From Candidatus Amunia macphersoniae (lineage in GTDB: Bacteria > Chloroflexota > Dormibacteria > Aeolococcales > Aeolococcaceae), in assembly GCA_016464795.1 (NCBI GenBank), contig JAEKNN010000012.1, positions 27,269 through 91,268 on the forward strand: a stretch of DNA of 64,000 bases, given 5' to 3'. Every line of letters starts with the position of its first letter. The stretch's first letter is position 1. The notes beneath the pieces are model-generated. The model saw nothing but the letters and a program-made list of their open reading frames with translations. It made no database searches and was not told where the DNA came from. Shown in pieces: positions 57,155-64,000 of this stretch. A program made the translations under genes and the position numbers.

Positions 57155-59079
57155 CAGGCGTCGACCCAGAGGCGCATCTGGTGGTCGGTGCTGGGCATGG
57201 GAACTGCAGTCCACACCGGGTAGAAGAAGACGAAACCCGCGACCACGGCGATCACCCCCGCCCAGGCGACGGGCGCGACGGCAATGCGTCGCGAGCCCAC
57301 CTGGAGGACTGTGTTGCGCAGCCCGGCAAGAACGTAGGCCAGCGCCAGCGCAGCAAAGAGCAGCATGCCCAGCGCGTGGTAGAAGAACAGCACGCGGCGC
57401 TCATTGCCCACCACCCACATCATCCACGAGGCCACGTAGCCGAGAACGATGAACGCCGGAACGAACCGTCGTGACACCACCGCGCTCACTGTCACCAGCG
57501 CGGCGAAGATGAGCACCCCCGCGAATGCCACGATGAAGAGCGCACCAGGCTTGACCAGGCCGCCGGCCGTGTCAGGTGGAGAGGCGGCGTGGAAGGTCAC
57601 GATCATGACCGCCAGCGACGACAGGCCGAGCAACGCGCTCACCACTCGCCACCACGGCGGCCCGCGGGTGACGCGCCACACGCACGCCAGCAGGGCGAAG
57701 ATGGACAGCCACCACACAGCCGGGTTGCCCATGTCGGTGATTGATGACACGGTGGGGTTGTCAGCCGTCGCGGAGCTCACCTGGTCGTAGTAGAAGAGCA
57801 CCGGGTGGAACGTGATCGGCCACGTGTACCACCGCGACGAGTACGGGTGCCCGTGACATTCCTGCTCGTGATACTGCAGGCTGGCGCTGGAGATGTCGGC
57901 GATGTTGCCCACCGCCTTGACCGGGTCCGGCAGGGTGAGTGAGCCCACCTTGACGGTGGGAACCTGAAGTGTCTCCGCGGTGCCGGTCAGGCCCACGGTG
58001 GTTGGGTTGCAGGCGGTGAACCTGTACACGTCGGGGTGCACGACCGTCAGGTAGCGTGAGAATGAGGCGCAGAAGATCGCTCCGACGATGAGCAGCGCGC
58101 CGACGTAGTGCAACACAGCGAAACCACCGGCGGCCTCACGCCACAGCACCACCTCGTGGCGCCCCCTGCCCGCGATCCGGCGCACAGCCGGGATCAGGCC
58201 GCCGATCCACGGCGAGACGCCACGCGCGGCGATCAGGGCCGCGGCGACGACCAGGGGTGCCAGCGCGGTGAGCTTGGCGGCAAAGGCGAGGCCGGCCACC
58301 AGCGCCATCACGTAGAGGGTGGCCCGCCACTGCCGACGCGTCCGTGCCTGCCAGTGCAACAGGAAGACGTAATAGAACAGGGCGACGAAGAAGATGGCGA
58401 TGATGTCGATCACGCCGGTGCGCGACTCCACCAGGGCGAGCCCATCGAGAGACACGAAGAGCGCCGCCGCGGTGGCGAACCAGCGATCTCGGCGCAGGCG
58501 AAGGGCGATCAGGTACATCAGGCCCACCAGCAGGCTGCCGAAGATGGCGGTGCTGGTCCGCCACGACCAGGTCTGAAAGCCCATGGCTGCGATCGGCGGC
58601 GCCATCAGCAACTTGGCCAGCGGCGGCTCGGGATCGAAGTAGGACTCGGCGGGTTGCCGAAGGTCCTTGGCGGCGTCGACTGGGAAGTAGATCTCGTCGA
58701 ACACGAACCCACACTGCTTCACGTCGCTGTGGTTGACGACCTGGCCACTGAGCACGTCCCGCGATGGAGGCCCGATGGGAACGCCGCTCCCCGACGCTGT
58801 GCACTCGCCGCCGTTGTACGGGTGACCGATGCCCCACGTCACCAGCGGAGCGCCGCCCAGCGGGTTGCTCAGGAAGTTGGGGAAGATGGGACTGGCGAAG
58901 CGGATGAACATGGAAGCCGCGAACAGCGCCAGCACCACCACCAGGTCGCGCCGCTGCAATGCCAGGAAGCCGCGCAGCCCCGCTCGCACCAGCGGTTCGG
59001 ACCCGTCGCCGCGCCCAATGGGCGGCCGCGGATCAGCTGATCGTCGTGACCACGGCCGCGACCCCGACCAGCGAGTCAT
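57151..59079 (-). CDS. Protein O-mannosyltransferase (PMT/GT39 family)
   Basis: Transfers mannose from polyprenyl-phosphate-mannose to Ser/Thr of exported proteins. The 642 residues start with a short cytoplasmic segment, then about 11 membrane helices. The first outer loop carries the catalytic DE pair (Asp128-Glu129 in VFDEIYFP) and YFDPEPPLAK, the PMT signature; GFQTWSWR follows. The ATG at 59079 overlaps the stop of the upstream PH-like gene (ATGA). O-mannosylation with Sec-dependent export is known from mycobacteria. Confidence 0.92.
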   Translation of the reverse strand: MTRWSGSRPWSRRSADPRPPIGRGDGSEPLVRAGLRGFLALQRRDLVVVLALFAASMFIRFASPIFPNFLSNPLGGAPLVTWGIGHPYNGGECTASGSGVPIGPPSRDVLSGQVVNHSDVKQCGFVFDEIYFPVDAAKDLRQPAESYFDPEPPLAKLLMAPPIAAMGFQTWSWRTSTAIFGSLLVGLMYLIALRLRRDRWFATAAALFVSLDGLALVESRTGVIDIIAIFFVALFYYVFLLHWQARTRRQWRATLYVMALVAGLAFAAKLTALAPLVVAAALIAARGVSPWIGGLIPAVRRIAGRGRHEVVLWREAAGGFAVLHYVGALLIVGAIFCASFSRYLTVVHPDVYRFTACNPTTVGLTGTAETLQVPTVKVGSLTLPDPVKAVGNIADISSASLQYHEQECHGHPYSSRWYTWPITFHPVLFYYDQVSSATADNPTVSSITDMGNPAVWWLSIFALLACVWRVTRGPPWWRVVSALLGLSSLAVMIVTFHAASPPDTAGGLVKPGALFIVAFAGVLIFAALVTVSAVVSRRFVPAFIVLGYVASWMMWVVGNERRVLFFYHALGMLLFAALALAYVLAGLRNTVLQVGSRRIAVAPVAWAGVIAVVAGFVFFYPVWTAVPMPSTDHQMRLWVDAW

Positions 59080-59660
59080 CGGCGCCGCCCACGGCGGCGC
59101 TGAGCTGCTCCCGCCACGGTGACCCGCGGGGGACACACGTGGGCCAGGAGATCGGCGAGCAACCTCGGAGCATCGGCAACCGGCACCACCAGAAGGTCGT
59201 CGACGACACAGCGCACCCCAACCACGCGGCGGATGGCGCGGAGGTCGACACCATCATGAAGCCGGATGGAGATGGCCTCCGCTCCCAGCCACCGCTCGGT
59301 GGGGCGGGGCAGCTGGCGGCGACGCTCGGGACGGCTGAAGACTGCGCTCAGCCTGATTACCCTGGCCCTGTCGATGTCCGCGGACCCGAGCCGTCGGCTC
59401 GCCGCCATGGTGCGGATCACCAGGCAGTCGCCCTCGCGCGCCAGGTACGTGAACCGCTGCCTGGTCCACAGGGAGACCGCTATTGAGAAGAGGGCCACGG
59501 CGATCACCGCGTAGCCGAAGGCGCTGCCCGAGGCAGGCCGGAGCACGGTGAGGAAGACGGCGGTCAGAGCGAACACGGTCGCGGGGAGGAGCAGCCAGGT
59601 GCGATAGCGGCGCCAGCGTTCGACGTCGTAGAGGATCGGATGGCGGGTACCGGTGGCCAC
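59076..59660 (-). CDS. Two-helix membrane protein with PH-like domain
   Basis: A 194-residue protein: short cytoplasmic N-terminus, two membrane helices (about 21-40 and 46-65) and a soluble beta-rich domain (about 70-180) resembling bacterial PH domains. First gene of an operon with the PMT, so possibly a regulator or scaffold of the mannosyltransferase; this is inference. Start GTG at 59660, with TATGCT nine bases upstream on the same strand. Confidence 0.65.
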   Translation of the reverse strand: MATGTRHPILYDVERWRRYRTWLLLPATVFALTAVFLTVLRPASGSAFGYAVIAVALFSIAVSLWTRQRFTYLAREGDCLVIRTMAASRRLGSADIDRARVIRLSAVFSRPERRRQLPRPTERWLGAEAISIRLHDGVDLRAIRRVVGVRCVVDDLLVVPVADAPRLLADLLAHVCPPRVTVAGAAQRRRGRRR

Positions 59661-59669
59661 GGGCTGCCG

Positions 59670-59675
59670 AGCATA
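59670..59675 (-). promoter_or_regulatory. -10 element, PMT operon
   Basis: TATGCT on the minus strand, nine bases before the GTG at 59660. Confidence 0.5.
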
Positions 59676-59732
59676 CGCAAGGCTCCGGCAAATCGGACGC
59701 TCACGTGTGCGTGGGCGAACGCGGGGCTCGTG

Positions 59733-59770
59733 TTTACAGCCCTTTACAGTTCTTCACTGGGCGTTTACAG
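59733..59770 (+). repeat. Four helically phased TTTACAG-like repeats
   Basis: TTTACAG at 59733, 59743 and 59764, with a variant TTCACTG at 59753; spacings are 10, 10 and 11 bases, one helical turn each. The exact 7-mer three times in 38 bases is unlikely by chance in this GC-rich DNA. The array lies between the start of the PMT operon (minus) and a predicted plus-strand RNA, and so is a candidate cooperative protein-binding site. Confidence 0.7.
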
Positions 59771-59802
59771 CTTTCCGGGGCCGGAACCAGTACATTGGTT
59801 TC

Positions 59803-59883
59803 CGGCGACGACGGTCGCCCCCAAACAGGAAACTCATTCCCTTCCTGAAAGGCCGGAGGGTTCGCCCTCCGGTCTTTTCTTTT
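59803..59883 (+). ncRNA. Candidate small RNA
   Basis: TACATT at 59791-59796 could be a -10, giving a transcript from about 59803 to the terminator at 59883, about 80 nt. No ORF fits. All flanking genes (PMT operon and glpK) are on the minus strand and the nearest upstream plus-strand gene ends at 48839, so the strong plus-strand terminator must end a local transcript. The phased repeats lie just upstream. Confidence 0.45.
59851..59883 (+). terminator. Strong intrinsic terminator
   Basis: Ten-bp stem GGCCGGAGGG (59851-59860), tetraloop TTCG, CCCTCCGGTC (59865-59874), then TTTTCTTTT. A UUCG-capped stem with a U-rich tail on the plus strand; on the minus strand the tail is not U-rich, so it does not serve glpK. 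Confidence 0.85.
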
Positions 59884-59887
59884 GTCC

Positions 59888-61375
59888 TCACAGCTGTCCG
59901 CGCACCCTGGCGACCGCCTGCAGCCAGGCCGCGTACGGTGCCTGCGGCCGCTCGCCGGGTTGGGCCGGCTCGAAGGTGCGTCCCGCCCGATACGCCGCGG
60001 CGACACCGCCAGGAGCCTCCACCAGGCCTTCTCCCACGGCGGCGAGCATGGCGGCACCGACAGCTGTGCTGTCGACGGAGGCGGCCCGGGTCACCGGCAG
60101 CGCCAGCAGGTCTGCCTGGAACTGACACAGGCCGTCCATGACGCTGGCTCCGCCATCAACGCGGAGCTCGCGCAGATCGATGTCACTCCCCGCCTCGATG
60201 GCTTCGATCACGTCGCGCGTGCGGTAGGCCATCGCCTCTACCACCGCGCGGACCACGTGGGCCCGGCTGACGCCGGCGCTCAGACCCACCAGCGCTCCGC
60301 GAGCTGCTGGGTCCCAATACGGCGCCCCCAGGCCTGACAGCGCGGGGATGAAGAGACAGCCGTTGCTGTCAGGCACCGAATCGAAGAGAGGACCTGCCTC
60401 GTCGGCGGCAGAGATCAGCCCCAGCCCGTCACGCAGCCACGTGATCCCGGCCCCGGTGACGAAGATGCTCCCCTCGAGGGCGAAGGTGTCAGCTCCTCCA
60501 AGCCGCCAGGCCACCGTGCGCAGCAGGCCGTCCACCGGTCCCGGCAGGCTGGTGCCGGCGTTGACGACCACGAACGAGCCGGTCCCGTATGTGTTCTTGC
60601 TCATCCCGGGCTGCAGGCAGGCTTGCCCGAACAGGGCCGCCTGCTGGTCACCGGCGATCCCACTGATGGGCAGGCGCAGCCCGAGGAACTCCGAAGGCTC
60701 GGTGAAGGCCACCCGGCCGGCGCTTGGCCTGATCTCGGCGAGCAGAGCTGCGGGCACCCCGAAGGTCTCGCAGAGATCATCGCCGAACGTTCCGCTGGCG
60801 AGGTCGTAGAGGAGGGTGCGACTGGCATTGCCGGCATCGGTGACCAGGGCTGAGCCCCCTGACATGCGCGCGATCAGCCAGGTGTCGACGGTGCCCCCGC
60901 ACAGCCGTCCTCGCTCGGCGCGGTAGCGAAGCCCGGGCTGCTCCGCGAACAACCACTCCAACTTGGTGGCGGTGAAGTACGGGTCGAGCAGAAGGCCCGT
61001 GCGTGCACGCACGGCGTCCTCCTCACCACGCTCGCGGTGTGCCGCACAGAGCGCCGCACTGCGGCGGCACTGCCACACGATGGCCGGGGCCACCGGGGCA
61101 AGGCCATCCCTCTCGAAGAGCACTGCCGTCTCGCGCTGGTTGGTGATGCCGACGGCGACAGGAGCCGGATCTCCGGCGGCGTCCAGAGCAGCGCGGGCGG
61201 CGACCAGAACCGAGCGCCAGAGGTCCTCCGGGTCCTGTTCCACCCAGCCGTCGCGCGGGTAGCGCACGGGCACCTCGGCGTAGCCCCGGCCCGCGACCAC
61301 ACCATCCGCACCCACCACCAGGGAGGTGGTGCCCGACGTGCCCTGGTCGACCGCCAGGATCCGGGGGACGGTCAT
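59888..61375 (-). CDS. glpK: Glycerol kinase
   Basis: Phosphorylates glycerol to sn-glycerol 3-phosphate. The 495 residues carry the FGGY-kinase phosphate motif DQGTSGTT (10-17), the substrate motif GITNQRET, the second phosphate motif GIAGDQQAALFGQ, and GGASVMDGLCQFQADLL near the C-terminus. It begins 22 bp after nadA on the same strand, an odd pairing that may just be shared transcription. Confidence 0.94.
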   Translation of the reverse strand: MTVPRILAVDQGTSGTTSLVVGADGVVAGRGYAEVPVRYPRDGWVEQDPEDLWRSVLVAARAALDAAGDPAPVAVGITNQRETAVLFERDGLAPVAPAIVWQCRRSAALCAAHRERGEEDAVRARTGLLLDPYFTATKLEWLFAEQPGLRYRAERGRLCGGTVDTWLIARMSGGSALVTDAGNASRTLLYDLASGTFGDDLCETFGVPAALLAEIRPSAGRVAFTEPSEFLGLRLPISGIAGDQQAALFGQACLQPGMSKNTYGTGSFVVVNAGTSLPGPVDGLLRTVAWRLGGADTFALEGSIFVTGAGITWLRDGLGLISAADEAGPLFDSVPDSNGCLFIPALSGLGAPYWDPAARGALVGLSAGVSRAHVVRAVVEAMAYRTRDVIEAIEAGSDIDLRELRVDGGASVMDGLCQFQADLLALPVTRAASVDSTAVGAAMLAAVGEGLVEAPGGVAAAYRAGRTFEPAQPGERPQAPYAAWLQAVARVRGQL

Positions 61376-61397
61376 CGCGTGCCCATGCGTCGCCGGC

Positions 61398-62384
61398 TCA
61401 GACCGGGACGGCGAGCATCCTCTCGATGGCCACCCGGGCGCGGGCGGCGATCTCGGGGGCGACGGTGACGCGCGGCGTCAGGGTCTCTAGTGAGGCCGCC
61501 ACTTTGGGGAGCGTGATCATCTTCATGTACTGGCACACCGCGCCCCGTGAGGCGGGAAGAAAGCGCTTGCCGGGGATCACCTTCTCCATGCGGTGGAGGA
61601 TGCCCACCTCGGTGGCCACGATGAAGGTGGATGCAGGTGACTCAGCGGCCCGGCGCACCATGCCCTCGGTGGACGTCACCACTGTCGTCGGTCCCGGAAG
61701 ATCGCCGGACGAGGAGCGGTAGAGCGCGGATGTGGTGCAGCCGCACTCAGGGTGGATGAGCAGCTCGGCACCAGGGTGTTGGCGCCGAACCGCGTCCAGG
61801 TGAGCGGGCTCGATGCCACCGTGGACGTGGCACTCCCCCATCCAGACGTGCATCGTCCGACCGGTGACGCGTTCAACGTGGGCGCCGAGGAACATGTCAG
61901 GGCAGAAGAGGATCTCTCGGTCGCGAGGGATGCTGTTCACGATCGCCGCTGCGTTCGAGGAGGTGCAGCAATAGTCCGATTCCGCCTTCACCTCCGCGCT
62001 GGTGTTCACATAGGAGACGACGAGGGCGCCGGGGTGGTCCGCCTTCCAGGCACGCAGCTGGTCGGCGGTGATGGTGTCGGCCAGCGAGCACCCCGCCGCC
62101 AGGTCGGGGAGGAGCACTGTGCGATCAGGCGAGAGGATCGCTGCGGTCTCGGCCATGAAGTGCACGCCGCAGAACACGATCACCTCGGCGTCCGTGTTGG
62201 CTGCCTGCTGCGACAGTCCGAGCGAGTCACCAACGAAGTCGGCGATGTCCTGGACCTCGGGGAGCTGATAGTTGTGGGCCAGGATCACCGCCCTGCGCTG
62301 CTGTCGAAGCCGCTCGATGCGCTCTGGCAGACCGGCGCCGGTGGCGGCGTCTGAGGCGGGACGGACGGCAAGCACAGCGCTCAC
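61398..62384 (-). CDS. nadA: Quinolinate synthase A
   Basis: [4Fe-4S] enzyme that condenses iminoaspartate with dihydroxyacetone phosphate to quinolinate in NAD synthesis. The 328 residues include AHNYQLPEVQDIADFVGDS at the N-terminus, and Cys ligands in VIFCGVHFMAE, HPECGCTT and AVCQYMK. The GTG at 62384 is directly preceded by GAGGA; a GTG three codons in (62375) has the better Shine-Dalgarno spacing. nadB and nadC are not in the window. An operator-like palindrome overlies its promoter. Confidence 0.96.
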   Translation of the reverse strand: MSAVLAVRPASDAATGAGLPERIERLRQQRRAVILAHNYQLPEVQDIADFVGDSLGLSQQAANTDAEVIVFCGVHFMAETAAILSPDRTVLLPDLAAGCSLADTITADQLRAWKADHPGALVVSYVNTSAEVKAESDYCCTSSNAAAIVNSIPRDREILFCPDMFLGAHVERVTGRTMHVWMGECHVHGGIEPAHLDAVRRQHPGAELLIHPECGCTTSALYRSSSGDLPGPTTVVTSTEGMVRRAAESPASTFIVATEVGILHRMEKVIPGKRFLPASRGAVCQYMKMITLPKVAASLETLTPRVTVAPEIAARARVAIERMLAVPV

Positions 62385-62394
62385 TCCTCAGGGT

Positions 62395-62421
62395 TTAGGT
62401 CAGAATGACCTTAGTAGTATA
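62395..62421 (-). promoter_or_regulatory. nadA promoter with palindromic operator
   Basis: On the minus strand a -10 TATACT (62421-62416) is followed by the palindrome TAAGGTCA-TTC-TGACCTAA (62413-62395; 15 of 16 arm positions symmetric). The operator covers the predicted start site near 62409, which fits repression. The NrtR-like regulator at 13776-14495 is the natural candidate, but the binding motif is not proven. Confidence 0.6.
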
Positions 62422-62434
62422 TCGCAGCCGCGGC

Positions 62435-62971
62435 TCAGACCAACGGGGGCGACGGCGTCACCCGATCGAGGCGAAGGCTGTCGCTCTCTCGCCACGTCCC
62501 GGCCACCCGATCGAACATCTCCACGACGTGGGTGTGAGCTCCCACCAGGGGGTTGGAGTGGTCGACGCTGCCATCAGGCCTGAGGTAGTCGTCCGCGACG
62601 GCGGTGCTGGTGACCACCAGCCGCAGTGAGCCACGGTTGCAGGCAGGGTCGCTCACACTGAGGCTGTCGAGGGTGTCCACCTCCCGCTCGGTGAGCTTGT
62701 TGGCCACCAACGTGGTCTGGATGTAGCCCTGCATCTTGGTCAGGGCTGTCCCTGTGGCAACCTCGCCGATGCCCTTGTGCTGAGGATCGAGCATGATCGC
62801 GTTGAGCCGCTTGTCGATCCGGGTCCAGATGTCCCGCGCGGTGGCTGCGTCGACGCAGGCCGAGGTCGCGGAGGGCGCGACATCGACCGCCGTCGGGGAC
62901 GTGCCCGGCCTGCTCGACGCGCACCCGGCAAGCACCATGCACAGCGACAGGAGGCAGAGGCGCGAGTCCAT
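62435..62971 (-). CDS. Putative lipoprotein
   Basis: A 178-residue secreted protein with a signal peptide (SRLCLLSLCMVLAGC) ending in a lipobox, VLAGC, with Cys at about 17. The mature part is soluble, alpha/beta, with two further Cys (about 40 and 110) that could form a disulfide. Family not recognised. GTG at 62974 or ATG at 62971 are the likely starts; TACCAT on the minus strand (62985-62980) is five or eight bases upstream. Confidence 0.7.
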   Translation of the reverse strand: MDSRLCLLSLCMVLAGCASSRPGTSPTAVDVAPSATSACVDAATARDIWTRIDKRLNAIMLDPQHKGIGEVATGTALTKMQGYIQTTLVANKLTEREVDTLDSLSVSDPACNRGSLRLVVTSTAVADDYLRPDGSVDHSNPLVGAHTHVVEMFDRVAGTWRESDSLRLDRVTPSPPLV

Positions 62972-62979
62972 CACGCCTG

Positions 62980-62985
62980 ATGGTA
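62980..62985 (-). promoter_or_regulatory. -10 element, leaderless lipoprotein gene
   Basis: TACCAT on the minus strand, eight bases before the ATG at 62971 (five before the GTG). Confidence 0.45.
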
Positions 62986-63039
62986 GAGCGGGGCGGCGGG
63001 TGGCCAGCGGGTGGCCTGGGTGAGCGGACGGCGCCCGCG

Positions 63040-63045
63040 TAGAGT
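63040..63045 (+). promoter_or_regulatory. -10 element, leaderless Yip1-like gene
   Basis: TAGAGT followed by seven bases and the GTG at 63053. Confidence 0.5.
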
Positions 63046-63052
63046 GCAGCCA

Positions 63053-63616
63053 GTGCTTGCGCAGATCGCTCACCCGCTACGTGCGCTGAACGCCGCGGCG
63101 GCCAACTCCAGCCTTGCCGCCGGCGCCCTGGCTGTGGCCGTCACGGGGGTGGTCAGCCTCGGCCTCGACCTGACGGCTGCCTTGGTGGGCGGCGCGGGCT
63201 CGGCCGCGATCGGGCTCTCCATCGCCATTCCAGTGATGCTCGCCGTCTTCTGGCTGGTCAGCGCCGTCCTGATCGGGGCCGGAGCCCGCCTCATGGGGTA
63301 CCGGCCCGAGCGCCGCAGGCTGCTTGCCGTCACCGGCCTGACGTTCCCCGTCCTGGTGATGTATGCCGTGATCGCGTTGCTTCAGGCGGCCAGCGCCCAC
63401 TGGGGCGGAGAACTTCTCGCCACTGCCGCCGGACTGCTGGCATTGCCCTCGGTGTGCTGGTTCGTGGCTCTGAACGCGGTCGCCGTCCGCGCCGTGTACG
63501 ACACCGCGGCGTTGAGCGCGGTGGCGATCACCCTGATGCCCTACGCAGCGCTGAGTGCCGTGCTGCTGCTGCTGGTGATCGTGCTCAGCGTCCTGCATTC
63601 GGCCGGCGCTGTGTGA
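63053..63616 (+). CDS. Yip1-domain-like membrane protein
   Basis: A 187-residue protein with five predicted membrane helices (about 22-45, 52-80, 93-115, 120-145, 158-180) and the order of helices and polar loops typical of Yip1/DUF1282-like proteins. Function unknown in bacteria. The GTG at 63053 follows TAGAGT at the leaderless distance. Convergent with the next gene (16-bp gap). Confidence 0.65.
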   Translation: MLAQIAHPLRALNAAAANSSLAAGALAVAVTGVVSLGLDLTAALVGGAGSAAIGLSIAIPVMLAVFWLVSAVLIGAGARLMGYRPERRRLLAVTGLTFPVLVMYAVIALLQAASAHWGGELLATAAGLLALPSVCWFVALNAVAVRAVYDTAALSAVAITLMPYAALSAVLLLLVIVLSVLHSAGAV

Positions 63617-63632
63617 GGCCACTGACGCCCGG

Positions 63633-64000
63633 TCAGGCGGTGCCGGCTCCCGGCCCCGAGCCGGGCCGCGGACCGCGGCGACGGCGGCCGCTGACACCGG
63701 GTCGGCGTGGGGCTGTGGATGCGTCCGCCTCCGGATCCGTCGGGGTGCTGGGCGGACGTCGACGGCCACTGACCCCACGGCGCCGGGCCGCGTGGGTGGC
63801 GTCGGGTTCATCACCGAGGGGCTCGGGCGCTGCGGCGTCCAACGGTGTGACCGGGGCGGGGGCGGCGGGGCGCCCCTTGGCGCGCGACGCGGCCGAAGCC
63901 CCGGTCTTGGCGCGGGTGGCGGCCCGTGCCCCCGGCTTGGCGCGCGACGCGGCCGCCGCCGTCGCCTTGGCGGAGGATGGGGCCGCGCCTGGTGCGGGGG
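63633..64000 (-). CDS. C-terminus of a protein with Ala/Lys/Arg-rich repeat tail, partial
   Basis: About 122 codons at the 3' end of a gene that begins outside the window. The visible part starts in tandem decapeptide repeats of the form AKxGAxAASR (four units), then a Pro/Ala linker, and ends with two RRxGVSGRR motifs in a basic tail. Composition is like histone H1-type or ribosome/nucleoid-binding tails; the upstream domain is unknown, so no function is assigned. Confidence 0.6.
   Translation of the reverse strand, partial: PAPGAAPSSAKATAAAASRAKPGARAATRAKTGASAASRAKGRPAAPAPVTPLDAAAPEPLGDEPDATHAARRRGVSGRRRPPSTPTDPEADASTAPRRPGVSGRRRRGPRPGSGPGAGTA
63871..63978. repeat. 30-bp tandem repeat coding for decapeptides
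   Basis: CTTGGCG recurs at 63876, 63906, 63936 and 63966, a 30-bp period; the 20-mer CTTGGCGCGCGACGCGGCCG is repeated exactly at 63876 and 63936. It encodes the Ala/Lys/Arg decapeptides of the partial gene on the minus strand. Confidence 0.8.

Noticed and set aside
59888..59920. The terminator at 59851-59883 as the glpK terminator
   Set aside because: glpK is on the minus strand; reading that strand, the hairpin is not followed by a U-run.
63871..63978. A CRISPR array from the repeats at the right edge
   Set aside because: The period is 30 bp with no unique spacers, keeps a reading frame and encodes decapeptides. No cas genes are in the window.

Overview
The window is uniformly GC-rich bacterial chromosome with dense, often overlapping genes. 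Red-type form I RuBisCO with CbbX, phosphoribulokinase and a CbbR-type regulator, an MmpL transporter, a protein O-mannosyltransferase, an Lhr helicase, and many genes whose -10 hexamer (TANNNT) sits only 5-11 bases before the start codon all point to a terrestrial Terrabacteria lineage. Candidatus Dormibacterota (a Chloroflexota/Actinomycetota relative known to carry form I RuBisCO) is my best guess; this is inference from gene content, not a phylogeny.

Layout. 1-3400 (minus): start of the division/cell-wall cluster mraZ-rsmH-ftsL-ftsI, with ftsI running off the left edge and a three-unit MraZ box upstream of mraZ. 3506-3905 (plus): RNase P RNA. 3927-6105 (minus): RNase HI, coiled-coil zinc-ribbon protein and trpD, chained by overlaps. 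6155-13765: hydrolases, a NudL-type Nudix enzyme, Lon, a PLD-family protein and a membrane HtrA protease. 13776-14990: a Nudix-wHTH (NrtR-like) regulator, then a gene-poor stretch with a 177-bp inverted-repeat element, a sigma70-like promoter, a 22-codon ORF and an intrinsic terminator. 14991-30374: ABC-2 exporter, membrane proteins, GNAT, MBL hydrolase, HlyIII-family protein, endonuclease VIII, Lhr, a WYL regulator, MsrB and small proteins.

30465-37789: the metabolic centrepiece, a minus-strand Calvin cycle operon rbcL-rbcS-cbbX-prk-(74-aa Cys protein)-fba-ligD polymerase domain, with divergent cbbR. The 115-bp divergent region holds an ACTGA-N7-TCAGT LysR-type site. Immediately after cbbR, 37790-39776 is a decayed patch (tetR fragment, frameshifted SDR gene, orphan membrane protein) ending at tRNA-Gly(CCC), so it looks like the residue of a tRNA-associated insertion.

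39862-48839: acyl-CoA synthetase, a stand-alone Lrp-type effector domain, recQ, the haem genes hemE-hemH, an orphan histidine-kinase dimerisation domain and an mmpL gene with a pair of compensating frameshifts. 48843-59660 (minus): envelope polysaccharide/glycoprotein functions (NDP-sugar pyrophosphorylase fused to a degenerate phosphomannomutase, a GT4 glycosyltransferase, a three-gene operon with a PMT mannosyltransferase), and a two-gene cassette of a 51-aa protein and a Doc-like protein lacking the Fic catalytic residues. 59661-59887: four helically phased TTTACAG-like repeats and a probable small RNA with its own terminator. 59888-62384: glpK and nadA, the latter behind a palindromic operator. 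62435-64000: a lipoprotein, a Yip1-like membrane protein and the C-terminus of a protein with Ala/Lys/Arg-rich decapeptide repeats.

Together the genes suggest a carbon-fixing, probably chemolithoautotrophic or mixotrophic soil bacterium. Two expression styles coexist: leaderless genes with a bare -10, and genes with a clear Shine-Dalgarno, such as rbcL, fba and the exporter ATPase. Two leaderless mini-ORFs end in a stop codon that overlaps the start of a large gene (recQ and the NDP-sugar pyrophosphorylase fusion).
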